A stretch of 64,000 nucleotides of DNA from Paraburkholderia ribeironis (GTDB lineage: Bacteria; Pseudomonadota; Gammaproteobacteria; Burkholderiales; Burkholderiaceae): the NCBI RefSeq assembly GCF_900019265.1, contig NZ_CYGX02000010.1, forward strand, positions 107,222 to 171,221. Reading direction: 5' to 3'. Numbering within the stretch: position 1 is the stretch's first letter; the number at the start of each line of letters is the position of its first letter. Of the stretch, positions 28,467 to 37,936 are shown piece by piece. Both the position numbers and the translations under genes were made by a program. The notes beneath the pieces are model-generated. The model had not been told where the DNA came from and did no database searches. It was given only the letters and a program-made list of their open reading frames with translations.

Positions 28467-29240
28467 ATGAGTTCACCGCTGAAGGTTTTCATTACCGGCG
28501 CCTCGAGTGGCATCGGCCTCGCGCTCGCTGACGAATATGCCCGGCGCGGCGCGATTCTCGGCCTCGTTGCCCGTCGCGGCGACGCCCTCGCCGCCTTCCA
28601 GCAGTCCCATCCGCACAACACCGTCTCCATCCACGCCGTCGACGTGCGCGACGCCGAGGCGCTCGCCGAAGCGGCCGCGCAGTTCATCGCGCAACACGGC
28701 TTGCCCGACGTCGTGATCGCCAACGCCGGCGTCAGCCGCGGCGCGCTCACCGGTCACGGCGATCTACGCACCTTCCGCGAAGTGATGGACATCAACTACT
28801 TCGGCATGGTCGCCACCTTCGAGCCGTTCGCCGCCGCGATGGCCGCCGCGAAGCGTGGCACGCTGGTCGGCATCGCCAGCGTCGCCAGTGTGCGTGGCTT
28901 GCCGGGTTCGGGCGCGTATAGCGCGTCGAAGTCGGCGGCACTCAAGTATCTCGAGGCGTTGCGCGTCGAGATGCGGCCGTGCGGTGTCGGCGTGGTCACC
29001 ATCGCGCCCGGCTATATCCGCACGCCGATGACCGAACACAATCCGTACAGGATGCCGTTCCTGATGGACGCCGACCGTTTCGCGGCGAAGGTCGCACAGG
29101 CCGTTGCGCGCCAGACGGCTTTCGCGGTGTTCCCGTGGCAGATGCGCATCGTCGCGATGTTGCTGCATGTGCTGCCGCGCTGGCTCTACGACCGCGTGTT
29201 CGAACGCGCGCCGCGCAAGCCGCGCGCCGCCGTCGAGTAA
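28467..29240 (+). CDS. Short-chain dehydrogenase/reductase
   Basis: A 257-residue classical SDR. The cofactor motif is TGASSGIG at residues 10-17 and the catalytic set is serine 138, tyrosine 151 and lysine 155 (YSASK). The C-terminal MRIVAMLLHVLPRWLYDRV is hydrophobic and may anchor the enzyme to the membrane. The ATG at 28467 has GGGACGAG upstream; an in-frame ATG at 28446, directly behind the dsbA stop, is the alternative. The substrate is unknown. Confidence 0.87.
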   Translation: MSSPLKVFITGASSGIGLALADEYARRGAILGLVARRGDALAAFQQSHPHNTVSIHAVDVRDAEALAEAAAQFIAQHGLPDVVIANAGVSRGALTGHGDLRTFREVMDINYFGMVATFEPFAAAMAAAKRGTLVGIASVASVRGLPGSGAYSASKSAALKYLEALRVEMRPCGVGVVTIAPGYIRTPMTEHNPYRMPFLMDADRFAAKVAQAVARQTAFAVFPWQMRIVAMLLHVLPRWLYDRVFERAPRKPRAAVE

Positions 29241-29243
29241 ATC

Positions 29244-30062
29244 ATGCAGCCCCGTGCGGTCGATGCAGCCGGCGTCGCGCACGAAACAGCGGGTGCCGGC
29301 GCGCGCATCGTCTCGCTGGTGCCGAGCATCACCGAAACCCTCTTTGCGCTCGGCCTCGACACGCAGATCGTCGGGCGCACCGGCTTTTGCGTGCATCCAC
29401 ACGACAAGGTGCGCGAGGTCCCCAAGGTGGGCGGCACCAAGGCCGTCAAGCTCGATGCGATTCGGGCGCTGCGCCCCACCCATCTGATCGTCAATATCGA
29501 CGAAAACGTACGCGACACCGTCGAGCAGTTGCGCGCCTTCGTGCCGCACATCGTGGTCACCCATCCGCAGACACCGCAGGACAATCTGCGTCTGTACGCG
29601 TTGCTCGGCGCGATTTTTGATCGTATGCAGCAGGCGCAGCGACTGGGCGACGCGCTCGAAGCGCGGCTGCGCGAAGCCGCGACGCGCAGTTTCGCCGCGC
29701 AAAACGTGCTGTATCTGATCTGGCGCGATCCCTGGATGGGCGTGGCGCGCGATACGTATATCGCCGCGATGCTGCGGCTCGTGAACTGGCAAACCCTGCC
29801 CGACGTGCGAGGCGGCGTCGCGGGCGCCGCGCGTTATCCGCTGCTCGATTTCGACAATGCACCCTGGCTTGCCGATGTCGACCGCATCCTGCTGGCGAGC
29901 GAGCCGTATCGCTTCACGCGCACGCATCGCGATACGCTCGCGCGGGATGCGCGGCTCACCGGCAAGCGCATCGAATTGATCGATGGGGAAATGGTGTCGT
30001 GGTACGGCGTGCGGGCGATTGAAGGCATCGGCTACCTGCTGCGGCAGGCGAGCGCGCCATGA
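29244..30062 (+). CDS. BtuF-like cobalamin/metal-chelate binding protein without signal peptide
   Basis: A 272-residue helical-backbone metal receptor of the TroA/BtuF superfamily. RIVSLVPSITETLFALGL at about residues 22-39 is the typical first motif and EVPKVGGTKAVKLDAIRAL is the second. No signal peptide or lipobox is visible, so it may be cytosolic or use an atypical route. It begins 3 bp behind the SDR stop. B12 demand in this genome is high (MetH, IcmF), which makes cobalamin a reasonable but unproven ligand. Confidence 0.82.
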   Translation: MQPRAVDAAGVAHETAGAGARIVSLVPSITETLFALGLDTQIVGRTGFCVHPHDKVREVPKVGGTKAVKLDAIRALRPTHLIVNIDENVRDTVEQLRAFVPHIVVTHPQTPQDNLRLYALLGAIFDRMQQAQRLGDALEARLREAATRSFAAQNVLYLIWRDPWMGVARDTYIAAMLRLVNWQTLPDVRGGVAGAARYPLLDFDNAPWLADVDRILLASEPYRFTRTHRDTLARDARLTGKRIELIDGEMVSWYGVRAIEGIGYLLRQASAP

Positions 30063-30289
30063 CACCCGAACCCCGCAACCATATGGATATGCGGATTATG
30101 TTGTTGTCGCCGCCATCGCCCTTCGATAAGCTTTCGCGAAGGCCGCAACGCGCATGCCCGGATCAATCGGGCCAGGCGCAAGCGCCGCAAACGTATCACA
30201 ATCGGGACGGCGTCAACGCCAGTACCACGTCGCCGGAATAACCACACAACCGGACGCACTGCCTGACTGCGCTCGTTATGGGAGAACCT

Positions 30290-31876
30290 ATGCGCTTCAA
30301 ACTGCTCGCAGCCGCCGTACTGTTCACGACGCCCGCGCTCGTGCTCGCCAAACCGCTGACCGTCTGTACCGAGTCGAGCCCTGACGGCTTCGACGTGGTG
30401 CAGTTCAATTCGCTCGTCACGACCAATGCATCGGCCGACGTGATCTTCAATTCGCTGGTCTCGTTCGACGAAGCCGCGAAGAAAGTGGTGCCGGCGCTGG
30501 CCGACAGGTGGGAGGTGAGTGCCGACGGCCTCACCTACACGTTCCATCTGCGCCCGAACGTGCAGTTCCAGACCACCGACTACTTCAAGCCCACCCGCGC
30601 GCTGAACGCCGACGACGTCATCTTCACGTTCGACCGCATGCTCAACGACAGCAATCCGTGGCACAAGGTGGCGGGCGCGAGCGGTTTCCCGCATGCGCAG
30701 TCGATGGGCCTGCCGAAGCTGATCAAGTCGATCAGCAAGGTGGACGACAACACGGTCAAGTTCGAACTGAACACGCCGAACGCGACCTTCGTGTCGATTC
30801 TGACCATGGGTTTCGCGTCGATCTATTCGGCTGAATACGCCGACCAGTTGCTCAAGGCAGGCAAGCAGGCCGATCTGAACGCACAGCCGATCGGCACCGG
30901 TCCGTTCACGCTGAAGAGCTATACGAAAGACGCGGTGATCCGCTACGACGTGAATCCGACGTACTGGGGGCCGAAGCCGAAGATCGAGCGCCTGATCTAC
31001 GCGATCACGCCGGACGCCACCGTGCGGGCGCAGAAGGCCAAGGCGGGCGAATGTCAAATCGCGCTGTCGCCGAAGCCGCAGGATCTCGCCGACGCGAAGC
31101 AGGACAAGTCGCTCGCGATTGTGCAAACGCCGGCGTTCATGACCGCGTTCGTCGCGTTGAACACGCAGAAGAAGCCGCTCGACAACCAGAAGGTGCGCGC
31201 CGCGCTGAACATGGCGTTCGACCGCACCACGTATCTGAAGGCCGTGTTCGACAACACTGCGACGCCGGCCGTGAACCCGTATCCGCCGAACACGTGGAGC
31301 TACAACCACTCGATCAAAGGCTGGCCATACGATCCGGTCAAGGCGAAGAAGCTGCTCGCCGACGCCGGCTATCCGAACGGTTTCGAAACGACGATCTGGG
31401 TGCGTCCGAACGGCAGCGTGCTGAATCCCAATCCGAAGGCCGGCGCCGAAATGCTGCAGGCCGACTTCGCGAAGATCGGCGTGAAGGCGGACGTGAAGGT
31501 GATCGAATGGGGCGAGCTGATCAAGCAGGCCAAGCAAGGCCAGCATGACTCGCTGTTCATGGGCTGGGCTGGCGACAACGGCGATCCGGACAACTATCTA
31601 TCGCCGCTCTTCAGTTGCAACGCGGTGAAGTCGGGGATCAACTTCGCCCGCTTTTGCGACCAGGATCTGGACAAGCTGATTGCCGACGGCAAGGCCACGC
31701 CGGATATCGCCAAACGCACCAAAGCGTATGAAGCGGCGCAGCAGATCATCCACGACGAGGCGCTGTGGATTCCGCTGGGGTATCCGACCGCCGCGGCGAT
31801 CACGCGCACGAATGTGAGCGGCTATCACGTGAGTCCGTTCGGACGACAGAACTTTGATACGGTGGCAGTGCAGTAG
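30290..31876 (+). CDS. Peptide-type ABC substrate-binding protein (orphan)
   Basis: A 528-residue binding protein of the DppA/OppA class (SBP family 5). The signal peptide MRFKLLAAAVLFTTPALVLA is followed by KPLTVCTESSPDGFDVVQFN, a sequence typical of DppA. The RWEVSADGLTYTFHLRPNVQF block is the family signature. GGGAGAA lies before the ATG at 30290. There is no dppBCDF next to it, so the permease must be encoded elsewhere. The ligand may be a dipeptide or haem. Confidence 0.88.
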   Translation: MRFKLLAAAVLFTTPALVLAKPLTVCTESSPDGFDVVQFNSLVTTNASADVIFNSLVSFDEAAKKVVPALADRWEVSADGLTYTFHLRPNVQFQTTDYFKPTRALNADDVIFTFDRMLNDSNPWHKVAGASGFPHAQSMGLPKLIKSISKVDDNTVKFELNTPNATFVSILTMGFASIYSAEYADQLLKAGKQADLNAQPIGTGPFTLKSYTKDAVIRYDVNPTYWGPKPKIERLIYAITPDATVRAQKAKAGECQIALSPKPQDLADAKQDKSLAIVQTPAFMTAFVALNTQKKPLDNQKVRAALNMAFDRTTYLKAVFDNTATPAVNPYPPNTWSYNHSIKGWPYDPVKAKKLLADAGYPNGFETTIWVRPNGSVLNPNPKAGAEMLQADFAKIGVKADVKVIEWGELIKQAKQGQHDSLFMGWAGDNGDPDNYLSPLFSCNAVKSGINFARFCDQDLDKLIADGKATPDIAKRTKAYEAAQQIIHDEALWIPLGYPTAAAITRTNVSGYHVSPFGRQNFDTVAVQ

Positions 31877-31888
31877 TCGGCCACGATG

Positions 31889-31912
31889 CTTGAGGGCTTG
31901 AGGGCTTGAGGG
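31889..31912. repeat. Three tandem CTTGAGGG units
   Basis: An 8-bp unit repeated three times right behind the peptide-binding protein gene and before the terminator at 31935. Confidence 0.7.
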
Positions 31913-31934
31913 CTCGAAGGCCGTCGAGGCCCGC

Positions 31935-31977
31935 AAAAAAGCCCGGTTGCGCAACTTGCGCAACCGGGCTTTTTTTA
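31935..31977. terminator. Bidirectional rho-independent terminator
   Basis: A perfect inverted repeat with 14-bp arms (GCCCGGTTGCGCAA and its complement) around one central base, flanked by AAAAAA on the left and TTTTTTT on the right. It serves both the plus-strand binding-protein gene and the convergent ilvD gene. Confidence 0.92.
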
Positions 31978-32035
31978 ACCACTCCGAAGAGCGGCCTGCA
32001 AGCAGACGGGCACGAAGCCCGTCACATTCACACGG

Positions 32036-33895
32036 TCAATCGTCCAGCAACGACAGATCGCGCACCGCGCCTTTGTCCGCCGACATGACCAGCTTCGCGT
32101 ACGCCTTGAGAGCGCCGGACACCTTGCGCGGGCGCTGCTTGACAGGCTTCCACCCTTTCGCGTTCTGCTCCTCGCGGCGGCGCGCCAGTTCCTCGTCGGA
32201 CAGCAGCACGTCGATCGTGCGGTTGGGAATGTCAATGCGGATCTTGTCGCCATCGCGCACAAGGCCGATCGCGCCGCCGGCCGCCGCCTCGGGCGAGCAG
32301 TGCCCGATCGACAGACCCGACGTGCCGCCCGAGAAGCGGCCATCCGTCAGCAGCGCGCAGGCCTTGCCCAGGCCCTGGGACTTGATGTAGCTCGTCGGGT
32401 ACAGCATCTCCTGCATGCCCGGGCCGCCTTTGGGGCCTTCATAGCGCACGATCACCACATCGCCGGCCTTGACCTTGTCGTTGAGGATGTTCTCCACCGC
32501 CTCGTCCTGCGATTCGGTGACGTGAGCCGTGCCCTCGAACACGAGGATGCTCTCATCCACCCCTGCCGTCTTCACCACGCAACCATCGAGCGCGATGTTG
32601 CCGGTCAGCACTGCCAGACCGCCTTCCTTGGAAAACGCGTGCTCGTACGAGCGGATGCAGCCCTCGGCACGATCCAGGTCGAGGCTCGGCCAGCGCGTGT
32701 CCTGGCTGAACGCCACCTGCGTGGGAATGCCGGCCGCGCCAGCCAGGTAAAAGGTCTTGACGGCTTCGTCCTGGGTGCGGGTGATGTCCCACTGATCCAG
32801 CGCGTCCTTCATCGTCGTGGCGTGCACCGTGGGCACGTCGGTGTGCAGCTTGCCGGCGCGCTCCAGCTCACCGAGGATCGCCATGATGCCGCCCGCGCGA
32901 TGCACGTCCTCGATGTGGTACTTGTTGGTGTTGGGCGCCACCTTGCACAGCTGCGGCACGATGCGCGAGAGACGGTCGATGTCCGTCATCGTGAAGTCGA
33001 TGCCTGCCTCACGCGCGATCGCCAGCAGGTGCAGGATGGTGTTGGTGGAACCGCCCATCGCGATGTCCAGCGTCATGGCGTTCTCGAACGCCTTGAAGCC
33101 CACCGCACGCGGCAGAATGCGCGTTTGTTCCTGCTCGTAGTACTCGCGCGCCAGTTCCACAATGCGGCGGCCAGCGCGCTTGAAGAGCTGCTCGCGGTCG
33201 GCGTGCGTGGCCACCACCGTGCCATTGCCGGGCAGCGAAAGGCCCAGCGCCTCGGTGAGGCAATTCATCGAGTTAGCCGTGAACATGCCCGAGCACGAGC
33301 CGCAGGTCGGGCACGCGGAGCGTTCCACCTCGGCCACGTCGGCGTCCGAATAGGCCTTGTCGGCGGCGATCACCATCGCGTCCACCAGGTCGAGCTTCTT
33401 GAACTCGATGGTCCCGGTGGCGGGGTTGGCGAGGCGCGTCTTGCCCGCTTCCATCGGCCCGCCGGAGACGAAGATCACCGGGATGTTCAGGCGCATCGCG
33501 GCCATCAGCATGCCGGGCGTGATCTTGTCGCAGTTGGAGATGCACACCATCGCGTCGGCGCAGTGCGCGTTGACCATGTATTCCACCGAGTCCGCGATGA
33601 TGTCGCGGCTGGGCAGCGAATACAGCATGCCGTCGTGGCCCATCGCGATGCCGTCATCGACGGCGATGGTGTTGAACTCCTTGGCGACGCCACCGGCGGC
33701 CTCGATCTCACGCGCGACGAGCTGGCCCAGGTCCTTCAGGTGCACATGTCCCGGCACGAACTGGGTGAACGAATTGACCACCGCGATGATCGGCTTCGAA
33801 AAGTCTTCGTCTTTCATGCCGGTGGCGCGCCACAGGGAGCGCGCGCCCGCCATGTTGCGGCCGGCGGTGGAGGTTTTGGAACGGTATGCGGGCAT
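32036..33895 (-). CDS. ilvD: Dihydroxy-acid dehydratase
   Basis: A 619-residue dehydratase that makes 2-keto acids for valine, isoleucine and leucine synthesis. It starts [26 protein letters not shown]. Iron-sulfur cysteines are visible in [13 protein letters not shown] and [37 protein letters not shown] near the C-terminus is also conserved. The length equals the E. coli enzyme. The start at 33895 was set by that conserved N-terminus. Third-position usage (many AG-ending codons such as GAG and AAG) looks slightly different from neighbours but not enough to claim transfer. Confidence 0.96.
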   Translation of the reverse strand: MPAYRSKTSTAGRNMAGARSLWRATGMKDEDFSKPIIAVVNSFTQFVPGHVHLKDLGQLVAREIEAAGGVAKEFNTIAVDDGIAMGHDGMLYSLPSRDIIADSVEYMVNAHCADAMVCISNCDKITPGMLMAAMRLNIPVIFVSGGPMEAGKTRLANPATGTIEFKKLDLVDAMVIAADKAYSDADVAEVERSACPTCGSCSGMFTANSMNCLTEALGLSLPGNGTVVATHADREQLFKRAGRRIVELAREYYEQEQTRILPRAVGFKAFENAMTLDIAMGGSTNTILHLLAIAREAGIDFTMTDIDRLSRIVPQLCKVAPNTNKYHIEDVHRAGGIMAILGELERAGKLHTDVPTVHATTMKDALDQWDITRTQDEAVKTFYLAGAAGIPTQVAFSQDTRWPSLDLDRAEGCIRSYEHAFSKEGGLAVLTGNIALDGCVVKTAGVDESILVFEGTAHVTESQDEAVENILNDKVKAGDVVIVRYEGPKGGPGMQEMLYPTSYIKSQGLGKACALLTDGRFSGGTSGLSIGHCSPEAAAGGAIGLVRDGDKIRIDIPNRTIDVLLSDEELARRREEQNAKGWKPVKQRPRKVSGALKAYAKLVMSADKGAVRDLSLLDD

Positions 33896-34036
33896 TGTGG
33901 TTGCTGTAGAAATATCGCAGATAGGAAGCGGGCCACGGAATAAAGGCCCCTCGCGCGCCCGTGCGAACAACCTTTTGAGCCGCGCTCTGGGCAAACCCGG
34001 CGATTATCCCACACCCCCTTGAGGTGCGCGGCCCAA

Positions 34037-34067
34037 GGGTTGCGCGCCTCGAAACGGCGCGCAACCC
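34037..34067 (-). terminator. Strong hairpin behind the MBL gene
   Basis: Perfect 12-bp arms GGGTTGCGCGCC/GGCGCGCAACCC with a 7-nt loop, 40 bp behind the MBL gene stop. No T-run follows, so it is either a weak terminator or an mRNA-stabilising hairpin. Confidence 0.5.
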
Positions 34068-34106
34068 GTAGTGGACGAACAAGCTTTTATCGACGCATCG
34101 AGCCCG

Positions 34107-35180
34107 TCACGCCGCCGCGAAACGAATCACGCCGTCCGCGTCCTGCGTGCGCTTCAGTTCGCCGGCGAGCCAGAGCAGATGCAGGTGCGCGAGCGCCTCA
34201 CCCATCGCGAACGTCATCTGATGGATGTCGAGCTGGCGCTTGAACATCAGCGGCACGATATCCGCGGCGCTGCGCGGTTTTTCCGCGCACGCTTCGCGCA
34301 CTTCGGCGAGCCGCGCGTCGTGATGCTCACGCAATTGCCGGATGCGCGTATGCACGCCGCGAAACGGCTTGCCATGCGACGGCAATACCAGCGTGTCCTC
34401 GGGCATCGCCTCGTAGCGGCCGAGCGACTCCAGATACAGCGCGAGCGGCGTGCCTTCCGGTTCGATGTCGAACACCGACACGTTGGTCGAGATGCGCGGC
34501 AGCACCATGTCGCCTGAGATCAGCACGCCGGTCTCTGCACAATGCAGCGCGCAGTGCTCCGGCGAGTGGCCGAAGCCCGTCACCACCTGCCACGTCTTGC
34601 CGCCGATCTTCACGCCATCCGCTTCGCGCAGACGCCGGTATTGCGCCGGAATCTCCGGCACCAGGCTCGTGTAATAACTCTTGCGATTGCGCAGGTTCTC
34701 GAGCGAATCCGGGTCATTCAGACCGTGTCGCGCGAAATGCCGCGCCGCGGACTCGCCGCCCGCGTTTGAACCGTCGCCGGTGGCCATCACGCGAGCCTGC
34801 ATGTATTCGCCGAGCGTCATCCACAGGCGTGCGTCCCAGCGCTTCCTGTCGCCGCCGCTGCAGATCCAGTGCGCGAGGCCAATGTGATCCGGATGGCAGT
34901 GCGTGACGATCACGCGCAGCACAGGCAGGCCGTCGAGCAGCGAGTCGAACACGGTCTCCCAGTTCTGCTTGATGGTGTCCGACGTGATGCCGCAATCCAC
35001 CACCGTCCAGCCCTGCTGGCCGTCGATCTCGTCGCGCAACAGCCACAGGTTGATGTGGTCGAGCGCGAAAGGCAGCGGCATGCGCAGCCAGAACACGCCG
35101 GGCGCGACTGCCAGCGCCTCGCCCGCTTGCGGGAGGTTATCGTTGAATGGGTATTGGAGTTGGTGTTCGAGTGCATTCAT
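34107..35180 (-). CDS. MBL-fold metallo-hydrolase
   Basis: A 357-residue metallo-beta-lactamase-fold hydrolase. The metal motif is THCHPDH (H94, H96, D98, H99), later ligands are in GFGHSPEHCALH and ISGDMVLP. The C-terminal winged-helix-like region (PLMFKRQLDIHQMTFAMGEALAHLHLL) resembles that of the LACTB2 subgroup. GGAGGAAGAC upstream supports the start at 35180. It is divergent from the MerR-type regulator gene. In this setting a role as acyl-CoA thioesterase or related hydrolase is a guess. Confidence 0.85.
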   Translation of the reverse strand: MNALEHQLQYPFNDNLPQAGEALAVAPGVFWLRMPLPFALDHINLWLLRDEIDGQQGWTVVDCGITSDTIKQNWETVFDSLLDGLPVLRVIVTHCHPDHIGLAHWICSGGDRKRWDARLWMTLGEYMQARVMATGDGSNAGGESAARHFARHGLNDPDSLENLRNRKSYYTSLVPEIPAQYRRLREADGVKIGGKTWQVVTGFGHSPEHCALHCAETGVLISGDMVLPRISTNVSVFDIEPEGTPLALYLESLGRYEAMPEDTLVLPSHGKPFRGVHTRIRQLREHHDARLAEVREACAEKPRSAADIVPLMFKRQLDIHQMTFAMGEALAHLHLLWLAGELKRTQDADGVIRFAAA

Positions 35181-35300
35181 GGGGGGTGTCTTCCTCCGTC
35201 GGCCATCCGGCATGGCGAGGTGTGCGATGCCGGTCGGCGTGGTTATGGCGCGCTGGCCATATCGCGCCGTGGGTGCAGCAATGGTTGCGTTCAGCTCAGG

Positions 35301-35331
35301 TTGACGATAACGTAAACGTCGATTCTATCGT
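35301..35331 (+). promoter_or_regulatory. MerR-type promoter/operator
   Basis: TTGACG at 35301 and TATCGT at 35326 are separated by 19 bp, the long spacer typical of MerR-controlled promoters. The spacer carries the imperfect dyad GACGATAACGTAAACGTC (14 of 18 positions symmetrical). It lies 37 bp before the regulator gene, so autoregulation is likely, and it may also control the divergent MBL gene. This is a pattern-based inference. Confidence 0.5.
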
Positions 35332-35367
35332 TCAATCCGATTTTTTGCCCGACCACGAGATGCTCCG

Positions 35368-35772
35368 ATGAACACGCAATACACGATCACCGAGCTCGCG
35401 CGGGAATTCGACGTCACGCCACGCGCGATCCGCTTCTACGAAGATCAGGGTTTACTCGCGCCGAGCCGCGAGGGGTCGAGCGGTTTGCGGCGCGTCTATT
35501 CGGGCCGCGACCGCACGCGGCTGAAGCTCACGCTACGCGGCAAACGGCTCGGCTTCACGTTGTCGGAAATCCGCGATCTGCTCAATGTGTACGAGTCGCC
35601 AACCGATACGGTGCCGCAACTGCATGCGTTCCTTGCCACGGTGACGCGTCATCGCGAAGTCCTCGAGCGTCAGCGCGAAGACCTCGACGCGACGCTCGAA
35701 GATCTCGCGCAATACGAAGCCCAGGCACGCGCGCTGCTCGAAGGCGGCACACGCGAAGCCAAGCCCGCATGA
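35368..35772 (+). CDS. MerR family regulator (LiuR-like)
   Basis: A 134-residue MerR protein. The winged helix-turn-helix is YTITELAREFDVTPRAIRFYEDQGLLAPSR at about residues 5-34, followed by SGLRRVYSGRDRTRLKLTLRGKRLGF and a coiled-coil dimerisation helix. The C-terminal effector part has no cysteine cluster, so it is not a metal sensor. The sequence resembles LiuR regulators of branched-chain amino acid and fatty acid catabolism, which suits the acyl-CoA genes downstream and HMG-CoA lyase at 52.6 kb. The symbol is withheld because the target set is not shown. Confidence 0.85.
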   Translation: MNTQYTITELAREFDVTPRAIRFYEDQGLLAPSREGSSGLRRVYSGRDRTRLKLTLRGKRLGFTLSEIRDLLNVYESPTDTVPQLHAFLATVTRHREVLERQREDLDATLEDLAQYEAQARALLEGGTREAKPA

Positions 35773-35938
35773 GCGCGAGCGACGTAAATATTTTTTGCTG
35801 CAAGTTGCGCCGCTTAAGGCATGCCAAACTGACGCATTGAGCGGAGTTAGTCTGAACGTCGGCGAACGCCTGACAACGCCTGGCAGGCGTCGAGGCACAA
35901 GCCGAGCGGCGCGATGCGTCGCGAGCCCACCCGGACGA

Positions 35939-35944
35939 TACAAT
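35939..35944 (+). promoter_or_regulatory. Predicted -10 box of aceK
   Basis: TACAAT 41 bp before the aceK ATG at 35985; the -35 is not clear. Confidence 0.4.
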
Positions 35945-35984
35945 CACGGGTGTCTTCACGACATGGGACGAATGCACGGTCGAC

Positions 35985-37829
35985 ATGAATCACTTCCCTA
36001 AACTGCTGTCGTCGCAAATCGGCTTTGACGTCGCCCAGACGATGCTCGAAGGATTCGACCGGCATTACCGGATCTTTCGCGACGCCGCGATTCACGCCAA
36101 GACGCTCTTTGAAGCCGGCGACTGGCATGGTCTGCAAAGGCTCGCACGCGAGCGCATCACCTCGTACGACGAGCGCGTCGAGGAATGCGTCGAACTGCTC
36201 GAAGACGAATACGACGCGGAGAACATCGACGACGAAGTGTGGCAGCAGATCAAGCTGCACTACATCGGGCTGTTGACCACGCACCGCCAGCCCGAGTGCG
36301 CGGAAACGTTTTTCAATTCGGTGTGCTGCAAGATTCTGCACCGCTCGTATTTCAACAACGACTTCATTTTCGTGCGCCCGGCGATCTCGACCGAATACCT
36401 CGAGAACGACGAACCTGCCGCGAAGCCGACCTTTCGCGCGTATTACCCCGGCAAGGACGGTCTGGCCGCGACGCTCGAACGTATCGTCACGAACTTCCAG
36501 CTCGATCCGCCGTTCGAAGATTTGCCGCGTGACGTCGGCTGCGTGGTGCAGTCGATTCGCGACGCGTTCGGCGTATTCGACGAAGCGCCGAACTTCCAGA
36601 TTCATGTGCTTTCGTCGCTGTTCTACCGGAACAAGGCGGCGTATATCGTTGGACGGATCATCAACGGCGACGCGCTGCTGCCGTTCGCCCTGGCGCTGCG
36701 TCATGTGAAGCCGGGCGTGCTCGCGCTCGACACGGTGCTGCTCAGGCGCGAGCAACTGCTGATCATCTTCAGCTTCTCGCACTCGTATTTCCTCGTCGAC
36801 ATGGAAGTGCCGTCGGCATACGTCGAATTTCTCGGCACCATCATGCCGGGCAAGCCGAAAGCGGAAATCTATACGTCGGTGGGCTTGCAGAAGCAGGGCA
36901 AGAATCTGTTCTATCGCGACCTGCTGCATCATCTGTCGCATTCGAGCGATCAGTTCATCGTCGCCCCCGGCATCAAGGGGCTCGTGATGCTGGTGTTCAC
37001 GCTGCCGTCGTTCCCGTACGTGTTCAAGCTGATCAAGGACAGCTTTCCGCCGCCGAAGGACACCACCCGCGCGAAGATCCAGGAGAAATATCAGCTCGTC
37101 AAGCGGCACGATCGGCTCGGCCGCATGGCCGACACGCTCGAATATTCGAGCGTCGCGTTGCCCGTGTCGCGGCTCGACGATGCACTCGTGCGCGAACTCA
37201 AAAAGGAAGTGCCGTCGCTGATCGAACACGAAGGCGACAATCTGGTGATTCGCCATATGTACATCGAGCGCCGCATGGTGCCGCTCAATCTGTTCCTGCA
37301 AAACGGCAACGACGACGACATCGAGCACGGCATCAAGGAATACGGCAATGCGGTGAAGGAGCTGATGCAGGCCAACATCTTCCCCGGCGACATGCTGTAC
37401 AAGAACTTCGGCGTGACGCGTCATGGCCGCGTCGTGTTCTACGACTACGACGAAATCGAATATCTGACCGACTGCAACGTGCGCGCGGTGCCGGCGCCGC
37501 GTAATGAGGAAGACGAAATGTCAAACGAGCCGTGGTACTCGGTCGGACCGCACGACATTTTCCCGGAGACGTACGGCACGTTCCTGCTCGGCGACCCACG
37601 CGTGCGCCGCTCCTTCATGCAGCATCACGCGGACTTCTTCGATCCGGCGCTGTGGCAAAAGCACAAGGATCATCTACTGAAAGGCGAACTGCCCGACTTT
37701 TTCCCGTACGAAAGCAACGTGCGCTTCTGCGTGCGCTATCCCGAACGCTTTGCCGCGGCGGCCTCGCATGCAGCGGCGGCCCCGGATACGGATACGCCTA
37801 CAGACGGGCGCAACGCGCGAGCGGCGTGA
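35985..37829 (+). CDS. aceK: Isocitrate dehydrogenase kinase/phosphatase
   Basis: A 614-residue AceK that phosphorylates and dephosphorylates isocitrate dehydrogenase, steering carbon between the TCA cycle and the glyoxylate bypass. The ATP-binding segment is [27 protein letters not shown] at about residues 326-352. The catalytic region [26 protein letters not shown] lies near 468-494. The acidic-to-alanine C-terminal tail is poorly conserved. The gene stands apart from aceA and aceB, which are not in the window. Confidence 0.95.
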   Translation: MNHFPKLLSSQIGFDVAQTMLEGFDRHYRIFRDAAIHAKTLFEAGDWHGLQRLARERITSYDERVEECVELLEDEYDAENIDDEVWQQIKLHYIGLLTTHRQPECAETFFNSVCCKILHRSYFNNDFIFVRPAISTEYLENDEPAAKPTFRAYYPGKDGLAATLERIVTNFQLDPPFEDLPRDVGCVVQSIRDAFGVFDEAPNFQIHVLSSLFYRNKAAYIVGRIINGDALLPFALALRHVKPGVLALDTVLLRREQLLIIFSFSHSYFLVDMEVPSAYVEFLGTIMPGKPKAEIYTSVGLQKQGKNLFYRDLLHHLSHSSDQFIVAPGIKGLVMLVFTLPSFPYVFKLIKDSFPPPKDTTRAKIQEKYQLVKRHDRLGRMADTLEYSSVALPVSRLDDALVRELKKEVPSLIEHEGDNLVIRHMYIERRMVPLNLFLQNGNDDDIEHGIKEYGNAVKELMQANIFPGDMLYKNFGVTRHGRVVFYDYDEIEYLTDCNVRAVPAPRNEEDEMSNEPWYSVGPHDIFPETYGTFLLGDPRVRRSFMQHHADFFDPALWQKHKDHLLKGELPDFFPYESNVRFCVRYPERFAAAASHAAAAPDTDTPTDGRNARAA

Positions 37830-37896
37830 AGCGCATGCGCCGCTTGCATCGCTGAACGCATCGTCCGAACCCGCATCGTCCGAACTTATGTAACGA

Positions 37897-37918
37897 CTCG
37901 ACCGGTCAATCGGTCGAG
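37897..37918 (+). promoter_or_regulatory. Inverted repeat 18 bp before the carbonic anhydrase gene
   Basis: Perfect 8-bp arms CTCGACCG and CGGTCGAG around GTCAAT. It may be an operator, or a hairpin that controls ribosome access in the 5' leader. A direct repeat CGCATCGTCCGAAC occurs twice just upstream (37857 and 37872). Confidence 0.4.
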
Positions 37919-37936
37919 CAACCGCCCAGACGCATC

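Noticed and set aside
30059..30241. 60-codon frame overlapping the BtuF-like stop as ATGA
   Set aside because: No ribosome site, no domain, and composition does not look like protein; the overlap can be chance.
32036..33895. ilvD as recently transferred gene
   Set aside because: Codon usage looks slightly different by eye, but the protein is a usual member and flanking terminators and genes are orderly; no mobile-element signs.
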